Positions 9,357 to 17,757 are shown, counted from the first letter of the stretch. The stretch: 35,365 bases of DNA from Candidatus Sumerlaeota bacterium (GCA_016931035.1 JAFGFN010000178.1:1-35365), one strand, 5' to 3'. Made by a program: numbers and translations. Notes: generated by a model not told the origin, from the sequence alone.

Positions 9357-9539
9357 GCGCCACCGCCGACTTCACGTCGGTGGGGCGCTGATTATGCTCC
9401 AGAGCAGCGCCAATCGCGCTCCTTTCCTCCCCCTCCTCTTTCCTCCCTGCCGACGGCAGGGAGGAAAGAGGAGGGGGAGGAGGGAAAAACGCCCCACAAC
9501 TGGAGCAGAACCATCGCTCCACCGGTGTGAAACCGGTGG
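9357..9539. repeat. Composite palindromic element (REPIN/MITE-like)
   Basis: A symmetrical set of nested inverted repeats starts 32 bp after the DUF1015 stop. From outside inwards it has: hairpin A at 9357-9388 with a TTCAC loop; hairpin B at 9519-9539 (stem CCACCGGT, loop GTGAA, the complement of the A loop motif); an 8-bp inverted pair TGCTCCAG (9395-9402) and CTGGAGCA (9500-9507); and a central palindrome with perfect 28-bp purine/pyrimidine arms, 9425-9452 and 9454-9481, around a single base. The matching outer hairpins in opposite orientation resemble a REP doublet (REPIN) or a small non-autonomous element. It may also end transcription of the upstream gene. Confidence 0.85.
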
Positions 9540-9800
9540 GGGCGAGGAATCCCGGCGCAAAACGCGTTTTCAAGATGCCGGGTTGCGCCGACGCCCCACC
9601 GCTCCGCAAAGCCGCCGTTAACGAAACTCCGGAAAACCGCCGAAGAAGATAAATGGCGGGAAGAAACAGGATTCCGGGGCTTCGAGGCGGGACGGCGAGG
9701 AACGAAACGCCCGGGACTCGGACGGACCGGATTTCTCCTCGCCAATCCGGCGCGTGCGAGTCTTTCCCATGACGAAACAGGGGAGGAAGGGGGATAGGCA
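9540..9800. other. Intergenic region before the cytidylate-kinase-like gene
   Basis: This stretch has no gene. It contains a small hairpin at 9551-9582 (stem CCCGGC/GCCGGG) enclosing the perfect palindrome AAAACGCGTTTT (9559-9570). The last bases (GGAGGAAGGGGGAT) form the ribosome binding site for the gene at 9801. I see no clear promoter hexamers. Confidence 0.5.
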
Positions 9801-11225
9801 ATGCGGAGCATCGAGCAACTCATCGGCAAACAAATCGGCACATGGGACCGCGAACGGGGAGACTGGTATCCGACCCCCTCGCTGACCCAGAGGAAGACGC
9901 GCCGACGACCCGCCATCGCTCTCTGCGCCGAGTTCGGCTGCGGCGCGCGCCGCGTCTGCAACCTGCTGCACCGCCAGAGCGGCTACGAGATCTACGGCTA
10001 CCGCTTGATCGACAAGATCGCCGAGAACATGCACGCGCGCCGCATGTTGATCGACCGTCTCGACCAGCGCCGGCGCTCCTACATCCGCAATCTGATCGAG
10101 GGCCTGCTCTCCGGACGCCACATCGACGGGACGGAGTACTTCCGCCACCTCGTCCAGGTCTTGCGCGTCTTCATCCTCGAGGGCGGGTGCATCCTTCTCG
10201 GACGCGGCGCCACGTTCATCGTCGAACCGGGCGCCGGCATTCGCGTGAGTCTCGTCGCCCCGCGCCAACAGCGCATCCAGAACCTGATGGACTACTATCG
10301 CATCGGGTCCGACGAGGCCGAGGAACGGATAGAAACCAGCGACCGCGAACGGGCCGAGTTCTCCCAGGCGTATTTCGGCGCCGACGCGCACGACCCCAAC
10401 CACTACGATCTGACCGTCAACATGGAACGCGTGTCGCCCGAGACCGCGGCGACCGTGATCGTTCGAGCGCTCGAGGTCATGTCCACGGGCCGTCCCGAAG
10501 CCGAGATCCGACACGGCGAACGTCCGGACCCGCGCGATCTGGTGGAGCGCAAGATCGAGAAGTGGGAAACCGAGAAGACCGGCGAGAATCAACTCGACAT
10601 CTGGGGCGACTCCGAGGACGCCAAAGTGCGCACTGGCCGTCTCCCCGCCATCGCCTTCTCGCCCGCCTTCTGCAGCGGCTCGCGCCACGTCAGCGAGTTC
10701 CTCCACAGCCGACTCGGATACGAGGTGTTCGGTTACGGCACCCTCGACCAGGTGGCCGAGGACCAGGAACTCAGCCCGCGCATCGTCGAGCGACTCGACC
10801 CCCAAGCCAAGTCGGCCCTCGCCTCGCTTCTCGACGGCCTGCTCGAAGGAAAACGCGCCAAACGCGACGACCGATTCAAGGCGCTCGTCGAGACCAGCCG
10901 CGCCCTCATCCTCCAGGGCGGCGTGATTCTGCTCGGGCGCGAATCGACCTTCCTCGTGCAGAAGGACGAAGGCCTGCGCATCCGTCTCACCGCGCCGTTC
11001 GAAAAGCGCCTCGAAAACATGAAGCAGTTCTACAACCTCGAAGACAAGGCCGCGCGAGAAAGACTCCAACAAGGCGACCGCGATCGCGCGGACTTCGCCC
11101 GCAAGTACTACAAGGCGGACCTCGGCGACCCCAAGAACTTCGACTTGACCATCAACATGGAACGCATGACGCCCGATGCCGCCGCCGCCATCGCACTCCG
11201 CGCCCTCGAACCCTGGCTGGTCTGA
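9801..11225 (+). CDS. Tandem cytidylate-kinase-like protein with altered P-loops
   Basis: This 474-residue protein consists of two homologous halves, about 1-235 and 248-474. Each matches the cytidylate kinase-like family (Cytidylate_kin2, PF13189), whose members normally have a single domain of about 200-230 residues. Each half has an N-terminal helix with a KI--W-E pattern, a glycine loop, a GGVILLGRESTF-type strand, an AP--RI lid segment, a D-R-ER/AD-FA--YY helix, and a final DLT-NMER-TP/SP segment. The family's glycine loop, normally FGSGGRE, is changed in both halves: FGCGARRV at 45-52 and FCSGSRHV at 290-297. The arginine is kept. Nucleotide binding may be altered, and one or both halves may be pseudoenzymes. 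A GGAGGAAGGGGG ribosome site precedes the ATG. The substrate is unknown. Confidence 0.85.
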   Translation: MRSIEQLIGKQIGTWDRERGDWYPTPSLTQRKTRRRPAIALCAEFGCGARRVCNLLHRQSGYEIYGYRLIDKIAENMHARRMLIDRLDQRRRSYIRNLIEGLLSGRHIDGTEYFRHLVQVLRVFILEGGCILLGRGATFIVEPGAGIRVSLVAPRQQRIQNLMDYYRIGSDEAEERIETSDRERAEFSQAYFGADAHDPNHYDLTVNMERVSPETAATVIVRALEVMSTGRPEAEIRHGERPDPRDLVERKIEKWETEKTGENQLDIWGDSEDAKVRTGRLPAIAFSPAFCSGSRHVSEFLHSRLGYEVFGYGTLDQVAEDQELSPRIVERLDPQAKSALASLLDGLLEGKRAKRDDRFKALVETSRALILQGGVILLGRESTFLVQKDEGLRIRLTAPFEKRLENMKQFYNLEDKAARERLQQGDRDRADFARKYYKADLGDPKNFDLTINMERMTPDAAAAIALRALEPWLV

Positions 11226-11303
11226 CGGGTCGCTCCTCGTTCTTCACCGCTAAGATCGAGAATGTCGTTTTCTCGAGACGATTCTCTCACGGTCCTTTTC
11301 TGT

Positions 11304-11458
11304 TGTGGAGTGCGGAACCTTGGTTCCGCTTTCTTCGAGCAAGCTTGCTTGCGACGGCACGCAAACGATGTTCCCGCCGAATGAAGGAAAGCGTCTTTGC
11401 GCGCCAACGGGGAGCAAGCTCCCCTCGCCAAAGCGGAACCAAGGTTCCGCACTCCACA
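11304..11458. repeat. 155-bp inverted-repeat element upstream of dnaX
   Basis: Perfect 29-bp inverted arms lie at 11304-11332 and 11430-11458. Each arm contains the smaller palindrome GCGGAACC-TT-GGTTCCGC. The 97-bp interior has two more small palindromes (AGCAAGCTTGCTTGCG and GGGGAGCAAGCTCCCC). The structure resembles a non-autonomous mobile or REP-type element and could form a long cruciform or RNA hairpin. No target-site duplication is obvious at its edges. The rest of the 11226-11666 intergenic region holds a weak hairpin near 11258-11287 and the dnaX promoter. Confidence 0.9.
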
Positions 11459-11532
11459 CAAGAGCGTTTTTTGCCAAGCCTTCTCGCGATTTCGGAGGGT
11501 TCATTGGGATTTCGGGACGGTCGGGTTTTTCG

Positions 11533-11562
11533 TTGATTATTCGTCCGGGGCGATCCTATATT
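11533..11562 (+). promoter_or_regulatory. Predicted sigma-70 promoter of dnaX
   Basis: TTGATT (11533-11538) and TATATT (11557-11562) are separated by 18 bp. They match the -35 and -10 consensus at 4/6 or better and 5/6. Transcription would begin near 11569, leaving a leader of about 100 nt before the ATG at 11667. It sits in an AT-richer patch just after the inverted-repeat element. Confidence 0.6.
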
Positions 11563-11666
11563 CGATCCCTGATCTCGAGCGACGGGATCCGGTCGCCCGA
11601 ATCGGGCCAGGGGCCCGTTCCGGTCAGTCTTCTTCTCCGATTTCGAGCCGCGCAGCGCGAGACATC

Positions 11667-13616
11667 ATGCCCGACGAACCGCAAATCGCCGAGAATCGCC
11701 CCACATCCTACATCGGCCTGGCGCGGCGCTATCGCCCCGGTCAGTTCTCGGAGCTGGTGGGTCAGGACCAGATCGCCCATTCGCTCGCCCAACAGGTGCT
11801 CCAGGGGCGCGTGGCGCAGGCCTATATCTTTTCGGGTCCGCGCGGCATCGGCAAGACGTCGACGGCGCGCATCCTGGCCAAGAGCCTGAACTGCGCCGAG
11901 GGTCCGACCCCGACGCCGTGCGGCAAGTGCGATCATTGCGTGGGGATCGCGCGCAGCATCTCGATGGACGTGATCGAGATCGACGGCGCGTCGAACCGCG
12001 GGATCGACGATATCCGCGACCTTCAGGAGACGATCAGCCAGAACCCGTTCGCGGCGCGCAAGAAGGTCTACATCATCGACGAAGTCCACATGTTGACGCG
12101 CGAGGCGTTCAACGCCCTCCTCAAGACGCTGGAGGAGCCGCCGCCGTTCGTCGTCTTCATCTTCGCTACGACCGAGTTCGAGAAGATTCCCGAGACGATC
12201 AAATCGCGCTGTCAAGCCTTCCAGTTCACGCGCATTTCGATCGAGGACCTGGTCCGGCGGCTCCGCTACGTCGCCGAGAAAGAGAAGATCGAGCTCGACG
12301 CGGGCGAAGAACAAGCGATCTTCGAAACGATCGCCCTCGCCGTGGACGGAGGGCTGCGCGACGCCCTCATGGCGCTCGACCAACTCGCCGCGCTCGGAGG
12401 CGGAGCGGTCCGGCTCGACGAAACGGTCCGGTTCCTCGGCGTGGTCGAGCACGACCTTCTGATCCGCACGGTCGAAATGCTGGTGCATCGCGACACCAAG
12501 GGATTGCTCGAAATGGTGAGCGATCTAGTGGACCGGGGGCGCGACCTCGAGCGGTTCGTCAAGAACCTCCTGAGCTTTCTGCGCGACCTGATGATTCTCA
12601 AGGCGGGAGGCGGAAGAGAACTGGTCAATCTCACGGGGGACAAGCTGGCCCGCGCCGAAGCCCTGTTGTGGGGGAAGGGCGAAGGAGGCGAACGGACCGA
12701 CCTCCTGTCGTATCCCACCCTTCTCAACTACGTCCAGATCTTCATGGGACTCGAAGCGCGGATGAAAGAAGCGGTCCAGGTGCGCGTGCATCTCGAGTTC
12801 GCCTTCGTCAAGCTCACGGCGATCGAACCCGTGGTCGATATCGCCCACCTTCTCAAGAACTTCGACCGCTACGCGGGCGGAACGGGAGGCGCGCGGCGCG
12901 TGGATTCGGCGGCGGCGCCCGCCGCGATCGCCCCACCCACCGCGCCCCAGCCAAAGCCTGGGCCGAGCACCCCCGACCTGTTCGGCGGCGGCGTTCGACG
13001 CGAGGCGGCGCAAGCCGGGGGGCAAGGCCCGCTCGACTTGGGTTCGCGCGACGGCGCGACCGTGTGGACGGCGCTTCTCGCGCAGAAGGACCGACTTGGG
13101 ATAGGGATCTTCATCGCTCTCAACAACTGCCGGTTCCTGGGGCTCGACGGCGGACGCTTGACGGTCGGCCTCGAAAAACGTTCGCTTCATCGCTCGACTC
13201 TCGAAGACCCGTCCAAGACGGCGCGAATCGAGGAAATCCTCAAGGATCTCACCGGACAGGCGGTTTCGTTCTCGATCCGGACGTCGGAGGATTCTCCGGC
13301 CCGCGCGAAGACCGCGCCCGAGCAACCGCGACCTGCGGCGGCGCGCGTCCCCGAACCGGTCCTGCGCGCCCCCGCCCCTGCCGAGTCGTGGGATCCCGAC
13401 GCCGACCTCCCCGTGGACGAGTATGCGGGCGAAGCGGGCGAGTACTCGGGCGAAATGGACACCCGCGCTCTCTACATGGCTCAGAATCCGACGGCCCGCA
13501 CGCGCGAAACGCTCAAAACCGACGAAGCGCTCCGTCGCAAGGTGGATATGGTCAAGCGTTTCTTCGACGGGAAGTTGCTCGACGCCACGGGACGCGAGAT
13601 CGTGCTCGACGCGTAG
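11667..13616 (+). CDS. dnaX: DNA polymerase III subunit gamma/tau
   Basis: DnaX is the clamp-loader ATPase of the replicative polymerase: it loads the beta sliding clamp and, through its tau region, links polymerase and helicase. The 649-residue product starts MPDEPQ; I chose the ATG at 11667 because the conserved YIGLARRYRP-x-FSELVGQ segment begins shortly after, although its Shine-Dalgarno is weak. Visible motifs are Walker A GPRGIGKTS (57-65), the zinc module with Cys 76, 85, 88 and 91, Walker B VYIIDE (134-139), sensor 1 FIFATTE, and the SRC motif with the arginine finger. A proline/alanine-rich linker around 415-450 precedes a tau-like C-terminal domain. I saw no A-AAA-AAG slippery site, so a frameshifted gamma form is not indicated. 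It heads a plus-strand gene run. Confidence 0.97.
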   Translation: MPDEPQIAENRPTSYIGLARRYRPGQFSELVGQDQIAHSLAQQVLQGRVAQAYIFSGPRGIGKTSTARILAKSLNCAEGPTPTPCGKCDHCVGIARSISMDVIEIDGASNRGIDDIRDLQETISQNPFAARKKVYIIDEVHMLTREAFNALLKTLEEPPPFVVFIFATTEFEKIPETIKSRCQAFQFTRISIEDLVRRLRYVAEKEKIELDAGEEQAIFETIALAVDGGLRDALMALDQLAALGGGAVRLDETVRFLGVVEHDLLIRTVEMLVHRDTKGLLEMVSDLVDRGRDLERFVKNLLSFLRDLMILKAGGGRELVNLTGDKLARAEALLWGKGEGGERTDLLSYPTLLNYVQIFMGLEARMKEAVQVRVHLEFAFVKLTAIEPVVDIAHLLKNFDRYAGGTGGARRVDSAAAPAAIAPPTAPQPKPGPSTPDLFGGGVRREAAQAGGQGPLDLGSRDGATVWTALLAQKDRLGIGIFIALNNCRFLGLDGGRLTVGLEKRSLHRSTLEDPSKTARIEEILKDLTGQAVSFSIRTSEDSPARAKTAPEQPRPAAARVPEPVLRAPAPAESWDPDADLPVDEYAGEAGEYSGEMDTRALYMAQNPTARTRETLKTDEALRRKVDMVKRFFDGKLLDATGREIVLDA

Positions 13617-13716
13617 CGATTTGCTCTCGTTCTCCTCTTGCCTTTCCTGACCCCACGAGATATGCGTGGTGTTTCTATGGATGAGATTCCGTCGCAACGA
13701 TGGAGGCATACACAAA

Positions 13717-15069
13717 GTGAAAGTCGCGAAGTTCGGAGGAACGTCGCTCGCGGCGTCCGAGCAGTTCCGCAAAGTCATTGAGATCGTTCGGTCGGACCCC
13801 GACCGCCGCATCCTGGTGGTTTCGGCGCCGGGCAAACGCGCGAAGGACGACATCAAAGTCACGGACCTTCTGATCGCCCTGGCCAAGACTTTCCTGGCGG
13901 GAAAAGACTGCGAGAAGGACCTCAAGGCCGTTGTCGATCGGTATCGGGAGATTCAGGAAGCGCTCGAGATACCCAAGGACGTAGTCGACGAGATCGAGGC
14001 CGATCTGCGCGGACGGTTCGAGTTCGACGCGTCCGACGCGGGACGCTTCACCGACGCGATGAAGGCGGCGGGCGAGGACAATTGCGCGCGGCTGATGGCC
14101 GAAGCGATGCGCGGCGCCGGAATGGACGCGCACTACGTGAGTCCGCGCGACGCGGGCCTCCTCTTGACCAATGAATTCGGCAACGCGCGCGTGCTGCCCG
14201 AGTCGTTCGACAATTTGCGCGAGGCGCTCTCGGGCGCGCCCGGGGTGAGTGTGTTCCCCGGTTTCTTCGGCTACACGCCCGACGGTCACATTGCGACCTT
14301 CCCGCGCGGCGGTTCGGACATCACGGGGGCGATCGTCGCCGCGGCGGTGCGAGCCGACCTGTACGAGAACTTCACCGACGTGGATTCGGTCTTCTCGGCC
14401 GACCCAAGCGCGGTGGACAATCCGCGCCCGATCTCCGAGCTCACCTATCAGGAGATGCGCGAGCTGGCCTACGCCGGCTTCGGCGTGTTCCACGACGAGG
14501 CCGTCGCGCCGGCCGTCCACGCGCAAATCCCGATCTGCATCAAGAGTACGCATCGTCCCGACGCTCCCGGAACGCGCATCGTCCCTTCGCGCCGGCACGT
14601 GGCGGGCGACGCGGTGGGGATCGCGAGCACGGGCGGGTTCTGCTCGATTTTCATCGAGAAGTACATGATGAATCGCGAGGTGGGGTTCGGACGGCGTGTT
14701 CTGGAAATCCTCGAAAACGAGGGGATCTCGTACGAGCACGTCCCTTCGGGCATCGACAACATGTCGGTCGTCGTATCGCGCGAGGACATGCCCGCGGAGG
14801 TTGAGAAACGGGTCGTGGCTCGGATTCGCGAAGAGCTCGAGCCCGACGACGTGGGCGTCGAGCACGGCTTGGCGCTCGTGATGATCGTGGGCGAGGGGAT
14901 GCGCCACACGGTCGGCGTCGCGGCGCGCGCGACGGCGGCGTTGGCGCGGGGGAGCGTCAACATCGAGATGATCAACCAGGGTTCGTCGGAGATCAGCATG
15001 ATGTTCGGCGTCAAGGAGAAGGACTGCGCTGCCTCGGTTCGCGCGCTCTACGGCGAGTTTTTCAAGTAG
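13717..15069 (+). CDS. lysC: Aspartate kinase
   Basis: Aspartokinase phosphorylates L-aspartate with ATP, the first step towards lysine, threonine and methionine, and to diaminopimelate for the cell wall. I place the start at the GTG at 13717, because GGAGG lies 10 nt upstream and KVAKFGGTSLA is the family's N-terminus. An ATG at 13666 is in frame but has no ribosome site. The product is 450 residues. The amino-acid kinase domain shows KFGGTS, VVSAPGK, and RGGSDITGA with the following Asp-rich segment. The C-terminal third has the two ACT-type repeats that bind feedback inhibitors (IASTGGFCSIFIEK and VGVAARATAALARGSVNIEMI). No fused homoserine dehydrogenase is present. It lies between dnaX and ybaB, where many bacteria have these two genes adjacent. 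Confidence 0.95.
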   Translation: MKVAKFGGTSLAASEQFRKVIEIVRSDPDRRILVVSAPGKRAKDDIKVTDLLIALAKTFLAGKDCEKDLKAVVDRYREIQEALEIPKDVVDEIEADLRGRFEFDASDAGRFTDAMKAAGEDNCARLMAEAMRGAGMDAHYVSPRDAGLLLTNEFGNARVLPESFDNLREALSGAPGVSVFPGFFGYTPDGHIATFPRGGSDITGAIVAAAVRADLYENFTDVDSVFSADPSAVDNPRPISELTYQEMRELAYAGFGVFHDEAVAPAVHAQIPICIKSTHRPDAPGTRIVPSRRHVAGDAVGIASTGGFCSIFIEKYMMNREVGFGRRVLEILENEGISYEHVPSGIDNMSVVVSREDMPAEVEKRVVARIREELEPDDVGVEHGLALVMIVGEGMRHTVGVAARATAALARGSVNIEMINQGSSEISMMFGVKEKDCAASVRALYGEFFK

Positions 15070-15073
15070 GAAC

Positions 15074-15215
15074 GTGGCACGGGCGTCCCGCCCGTGGTTG
15101 CGAAAGGTGGCACGGGCGTCCCGCCCGTGGTTTCCAGATTGGATGAAGAGGGAAGAGAAGAACATGGGCGAGACGCCCATGCCACTTCAAGACATGAGCG
15201 GGACGCTCATGCCAC
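15074..15215. repeat. Four-copy GTGGCAYGGGCGTC palindrome cluster
   Basis: Two direct copies of a 26-bp unit beginning GTGGCACGGGCGTCCCGCCC lie at 15074-15099 and 15107-15132. Two related copies in the opposite orientation lie at 15164-15185 and 15194-15215 (ATGGGCG/ATGAGCG ... GCCAC). Each unit is itself a near-palindrome able to form a hairpin. When translated these give the peptide patterns HGRDARAT and GETPMPL, which are familiar as spurious annotations in several environmental phyla. The frame stays open into ybaB, so automated calls may wrongly extend ybaB to 15074. Confidence 0.9.
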
Positions 15216-15232
15216 AACCGAGGAGCGGCACG

Positions 15233-15556
15233 ATGTTCGACATCAAGAAGATCCAGCAGATGCAGCAACAGATGCAGGAAGAAATCGGGAAGGTGCAGGA
15301 GGAGATGGGACGCCAGACGATCGAGGCCTCGTCGGGCGGCGGCGCGGTGACCGTCGCCATGAACGGGAATCAGGAAGTGCAGTCGATCAAGATCCAACCC
15401 GACGCCGTCGATCCCGACGATTTGGAAATGCTCGAAGACCTGGTGATGGCGGCGGTCAACGCCGCGGTCGAGAAGTCCCGCGCGATGCAGCAAGGCGCCA
15501 TGGGCAAGGTCGCGGGCGGAATGCTGCCTCCTGGAATGAACCTTCCGTTTATGTAG
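15233..15556 (+). CDS. ybaB: YbaB/EbfC family nucleoid-associated protein
   Basis: YbaB proteins are small DNA-binding dimers that coat the nucleoid. The 107-residue product has the usual length and a typical N-terminus: a glutamine- and methionine-rich helix starting MFDIKKIQQMQQQMQ. The conserved centre (GGGAVTVAMNGNQEVQSIKI) and the following DPDDLEMLEDLVMAAVNAA helix match the family. The start is fixed by AGGAG at 15221-15225, 7 nt before the ATG. Any longer in-frame start would translate the repeats upstream. The gene normally follows dnaX and precedes recR. Here aspartate kinase and a repeat cluster separate it from dnaX, and recR is not next to it. Confidence 0.95.
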   Translation: MFDIKKIQQMQQQMQEEIGKVQEEMGRQTIEASSGGGAVTVAMNGNQEVQSIKIQPDAVDPDDLEMLEDLVMAAVNAAVEKSRAMQQGAMGKVAGGMLPPGMNLPFM

Positions 15557-15565
15557 GGAATTCCG

Positions 15566-15586
15566 GCGCGGGCTTCGCGCCCGCGC
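15566..15586 (+). terminator. GC-rich hairpin after ybaB
   Basis: An 8-bp perfect stem GCGCGGGC/GCCCGCGC with a 5-nt loop starts 10 nt after the ybaB stop. An outer CCGG pair at 15563 and 15591 could extend it. There is no T-tract, so it may be an attenuator-like hairpin or another repeat unit instead of a true terminator. Confidence 0.45.
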
Positions 15587-15644
15587 GTCGCCGGCGTTCG
15601 CGCCGCCGCGAAAATCGTGTGGGCTGGACGCCCGGGCCGCCTCG

Positions 15645-17612
15645 ATGAGTTCGCTCTCTCCGCTTTCGATCGGGTCTCGATCCCGCCTCTCGACTCCACG
15701 CGGGCCGTTGGTCGGACTCGTCGCCGTTGGCTTGTCTCTCTTCTTCATCGTTCTCGCGCTTCTCGTCGCGATGCTCGAGATCGGCCCGCCCGGGGCGGGC
15801 TTCTACTTGATCGTTCATTCGCTTGCCGTCGTTTCGCTCCTCGCCGCCTTCGCCGGCGGAAGGTCCTTTCGTCGGCGATTCTCCGTCTCCGAGGCGGGGT
15901 TGTTCGTTTTGGCCCTCGGGACGCTCGGGTGGCTCGCGTTCTGCGCGACCCGAAGCGACGTCCCCGAATCGTCGTGGCGCGCGGCGGTTCTCGCCGTGGA
16001 CGGGTTCCTTCTCGCGTGCGCGGTCCGGCGACTCGCAATGGTTCGGCCGTCGATGTGGCTGTTCTCGTTTTCTCTGGGACATCTCGTCGCCTTGTCGGCT
16101 CTGGTCGTCTTTTCGCCCGGCCTTCTCGGGCTTTCGTCTATCGGTCCCGCGCTTCTCGTCGTCGCCATGACTCTGTGCGCGGCGCTCCTCGGAGCGGGAG
16201 ACCGAATCGGACGGGCGCGATGGAGCGCGTCGGTCCTGATCGTAGCGGGAGCGAGCGCCGTTCTGGTCCTTGCGCTCGCGCGCTCGTACCAGGCGGGGCC
16301 GGAGAATCTCGACGAAGCGCGGAGCGATCCTTCGCGAAATGCGTCCCTCGCTCAGACCGCGCGGGACGAGTTCTTGTCCCACCCGATTGCGGGGATCGGC
16401 GTCGGCGCGCTCGGCGAACACTTGCGCGGGCGCGGGTTGGATAGGGCCGGGGAAGCGTCGCTCGTCGTCAGGAGAAGCGAGAAGCTCGCGGCGCGAAATG
16501 CGTCCATCCTATTCGGATCGTTTTCAACAAACCCGCGGGCCCTCAATTCCGTTTCCGCATTCGCGGTCGAAACGGGCGTCGTGGGATTCGCGTTGTCGCT
16601 CGCGTTGTTCCTGTGCGTTTTCATGCGCGGGCTCTTCGCCGCGCTCGCGGAGCGCGGGTCGCCGCGGTCGATTTCGCTTCTCGCCCTTCTCGCATTGTGG
16701 GCGCTCCTCGCGACGCATGGAGTCCTGAGCCTTTCGCTGGCGTCGTCGTATGGCCTTCTCGCGTTCTTCGTCGTGGGAGGAACGATCTGGGGTCTGTCGA
16801 GCCGACTGGGGGATCGCCCGGAACCGGTTTCCGCCGCGCTTTCGGCCCCGAGGGAGTCTGTCCGACCGAATCCGGTCGGGTTCCGAAATGTCGCCGGCTG
16901 GGGCGTGGCGGCGGTCGTTGCTCTCGTCTCGATATGGATCGTCGCCGGCCCGTATCGAGCCGAACGGATGCTGGCCGCGCCGTCGTCGGACGACGCTATG
17001 GGTTCAGCCGACGCCTCGGGAGCGTTTCGACGCGCGCGTTCGCTCGCGCCCTATTCGGCCGAGGTCCCGTATCGCCACGCGACGCACCTGAGGCGCGGTT
17101 TTCAGGATCGGTTGAACGAACGCGGAGGGTGGGACGAATCGCTCGTGGTCGAGATCGTCGACGCGTATCGCGATGCCATCCGCCTCAATCCGTATCGCGA
17201 GGAGTTCTACACGTCTCTGATTCAGTTCTCCGCGGTGCTGCGACGCTACGACACGATGCGCCAAGTCCTGGCCGACGCGGCCGACTACTGTCCCGACTCG
17301 CTCACGCTGACCCGTTGGGAAGCGCGCCTGGCCGAGACTGCGGGCGATCCCGAACTCCTGGAGCGTTCGCTGCGGCGGGCGGTTCGTCTCGCCTCGGCGA
17401 GCACGTCGCGACTCCCCACCGGTCCGTTGTTTCAGCTCGGTCTCCTCGTGGAATTGCGCGATCTCTACGACCGGCTCGAGCGTCCGGAAAAGTCGCGCGA
17501 GACGCGGGCTCAGATGGCGTTGCTCTTTCCCGACGTCGCAGTGCGAGGTTTCGCCTCCCAGGCGCCGAGCTCTTCTTCTCTGTCCGATCTTTCGCTTCCC
17601 GCTCTGCCCTAG
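15645..17612 (+). CDS. O-antigen ligase-like membrane protein with C-terminal helical repeats
   Basis: This 655-residue protein has about ten hydrophobic segments in the first 470 residues. Between two of them is a long extracytoplasmic-type loop with FLSHPIAGIGVGALGEHL, which matches the (N/H)P-x-x-GxG-x-G motif of the Wzy/WaaL O-antigen polymerase and ligase superfamily. After the last membrane segment near residue 440 come TPR-like helices (ASGAFRRARSLAPYSAEVPY, AYRDAIRLNPYREEFYTSL), as in many Wzy-C proteins. It probably joins or polymerises undecaprenyl-linked glycans, or glycosylates proteins. The acceptor is not predictable. The ATG at 15645 has no clear Shine-Dalgarno, so the true start is uncertain by a few codons. 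It may act with the sugar transferase and glycosyltransferase genes at 30136-32636, though it is 13 kb away. Confidence 0.78.
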   Translation: MSSLSPLSIGSRSRLSTPRGPLVGLVAVGLSLFFIVLALLVAMLEIGPPGAGFYLIVHSLAVVSLLAAFAGGRSFRRRFSVSEAGLFVLALGTLGWLAFCATRSDVPESSWRAAVLAVDGFLLACAVRRLAMVRPSMWLFSFSLGHLVALSALVVFSPGLLGLSSIGPALLVVAMTLCAALLGAGDRIGRARWSASVLIVAGASAVLVLALARSYQAGPENLDEARSDPSRNASLAQTARDEFLSHPIAGIGVGALGEHLRGRGLDRAGEASLVVRRSEKLAARNASILFGSFSTNPRALNSVSAFAVETGVVGFALSLALFLCVFMRGLFAALAERGSPRSISLLALLALWALLATHGVLSLSLASSYGLLAFFVVGGTIWGLSSRLGDRPEPVSAALSAPRESVRPNPVGFRNVAGWGVAAVVALVSIWIVAGPYRAERMLAAPSSDDAMGSADASGAFRRARSLAPYSAEVPYRHATHLRRGFQDRLNERGGWDESLVVEIVDAYRDAIRLNPYREEFYTSLIQFSAVLRRYDTMRQVLADAADYCPDSLTLTRWEARLAETAGDPELLERSLRRAVRLASASTSRLPTGPLFQLGLLVELRDLYDRLERPEKSRETRAQMALLFPDVAVRGFASQAPSSSSLSDLSLPALP

Positions 17613-17757
17613 GGCGTGGGGTCTCTGCATTGCGCGTATCAGGGGCGTCCTCGAAAAAAGAGATGCAATGTCGGGCTGGGAAAGGTATACAACGACCTTA
17701 TCGCAGACCCTTGCGAGCGCTCGCGGGCGAGGCGTCTCGGCGAAAGGCGTTCGAACC

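Noticed and set aside
9394..9621. A small open frame across the palindromic element
   Set aside because: It is low-complexity translation of repeat DNA with no ribosome site.
7978..9801. A 607-codon minus-strand frame opposite the DUF1015 gene
   Set aside because: It is the mirror of a well-supported gene and crosses the palindromic repeat element; its composition is Arg/Val/Gly-rich with no motifs.
11397..11666. Upstream extension of dnaX by 90 codons
   Set aside because: It translates one arm of the inverted-repeat element and the promoter region, and has no DnaX similarity.
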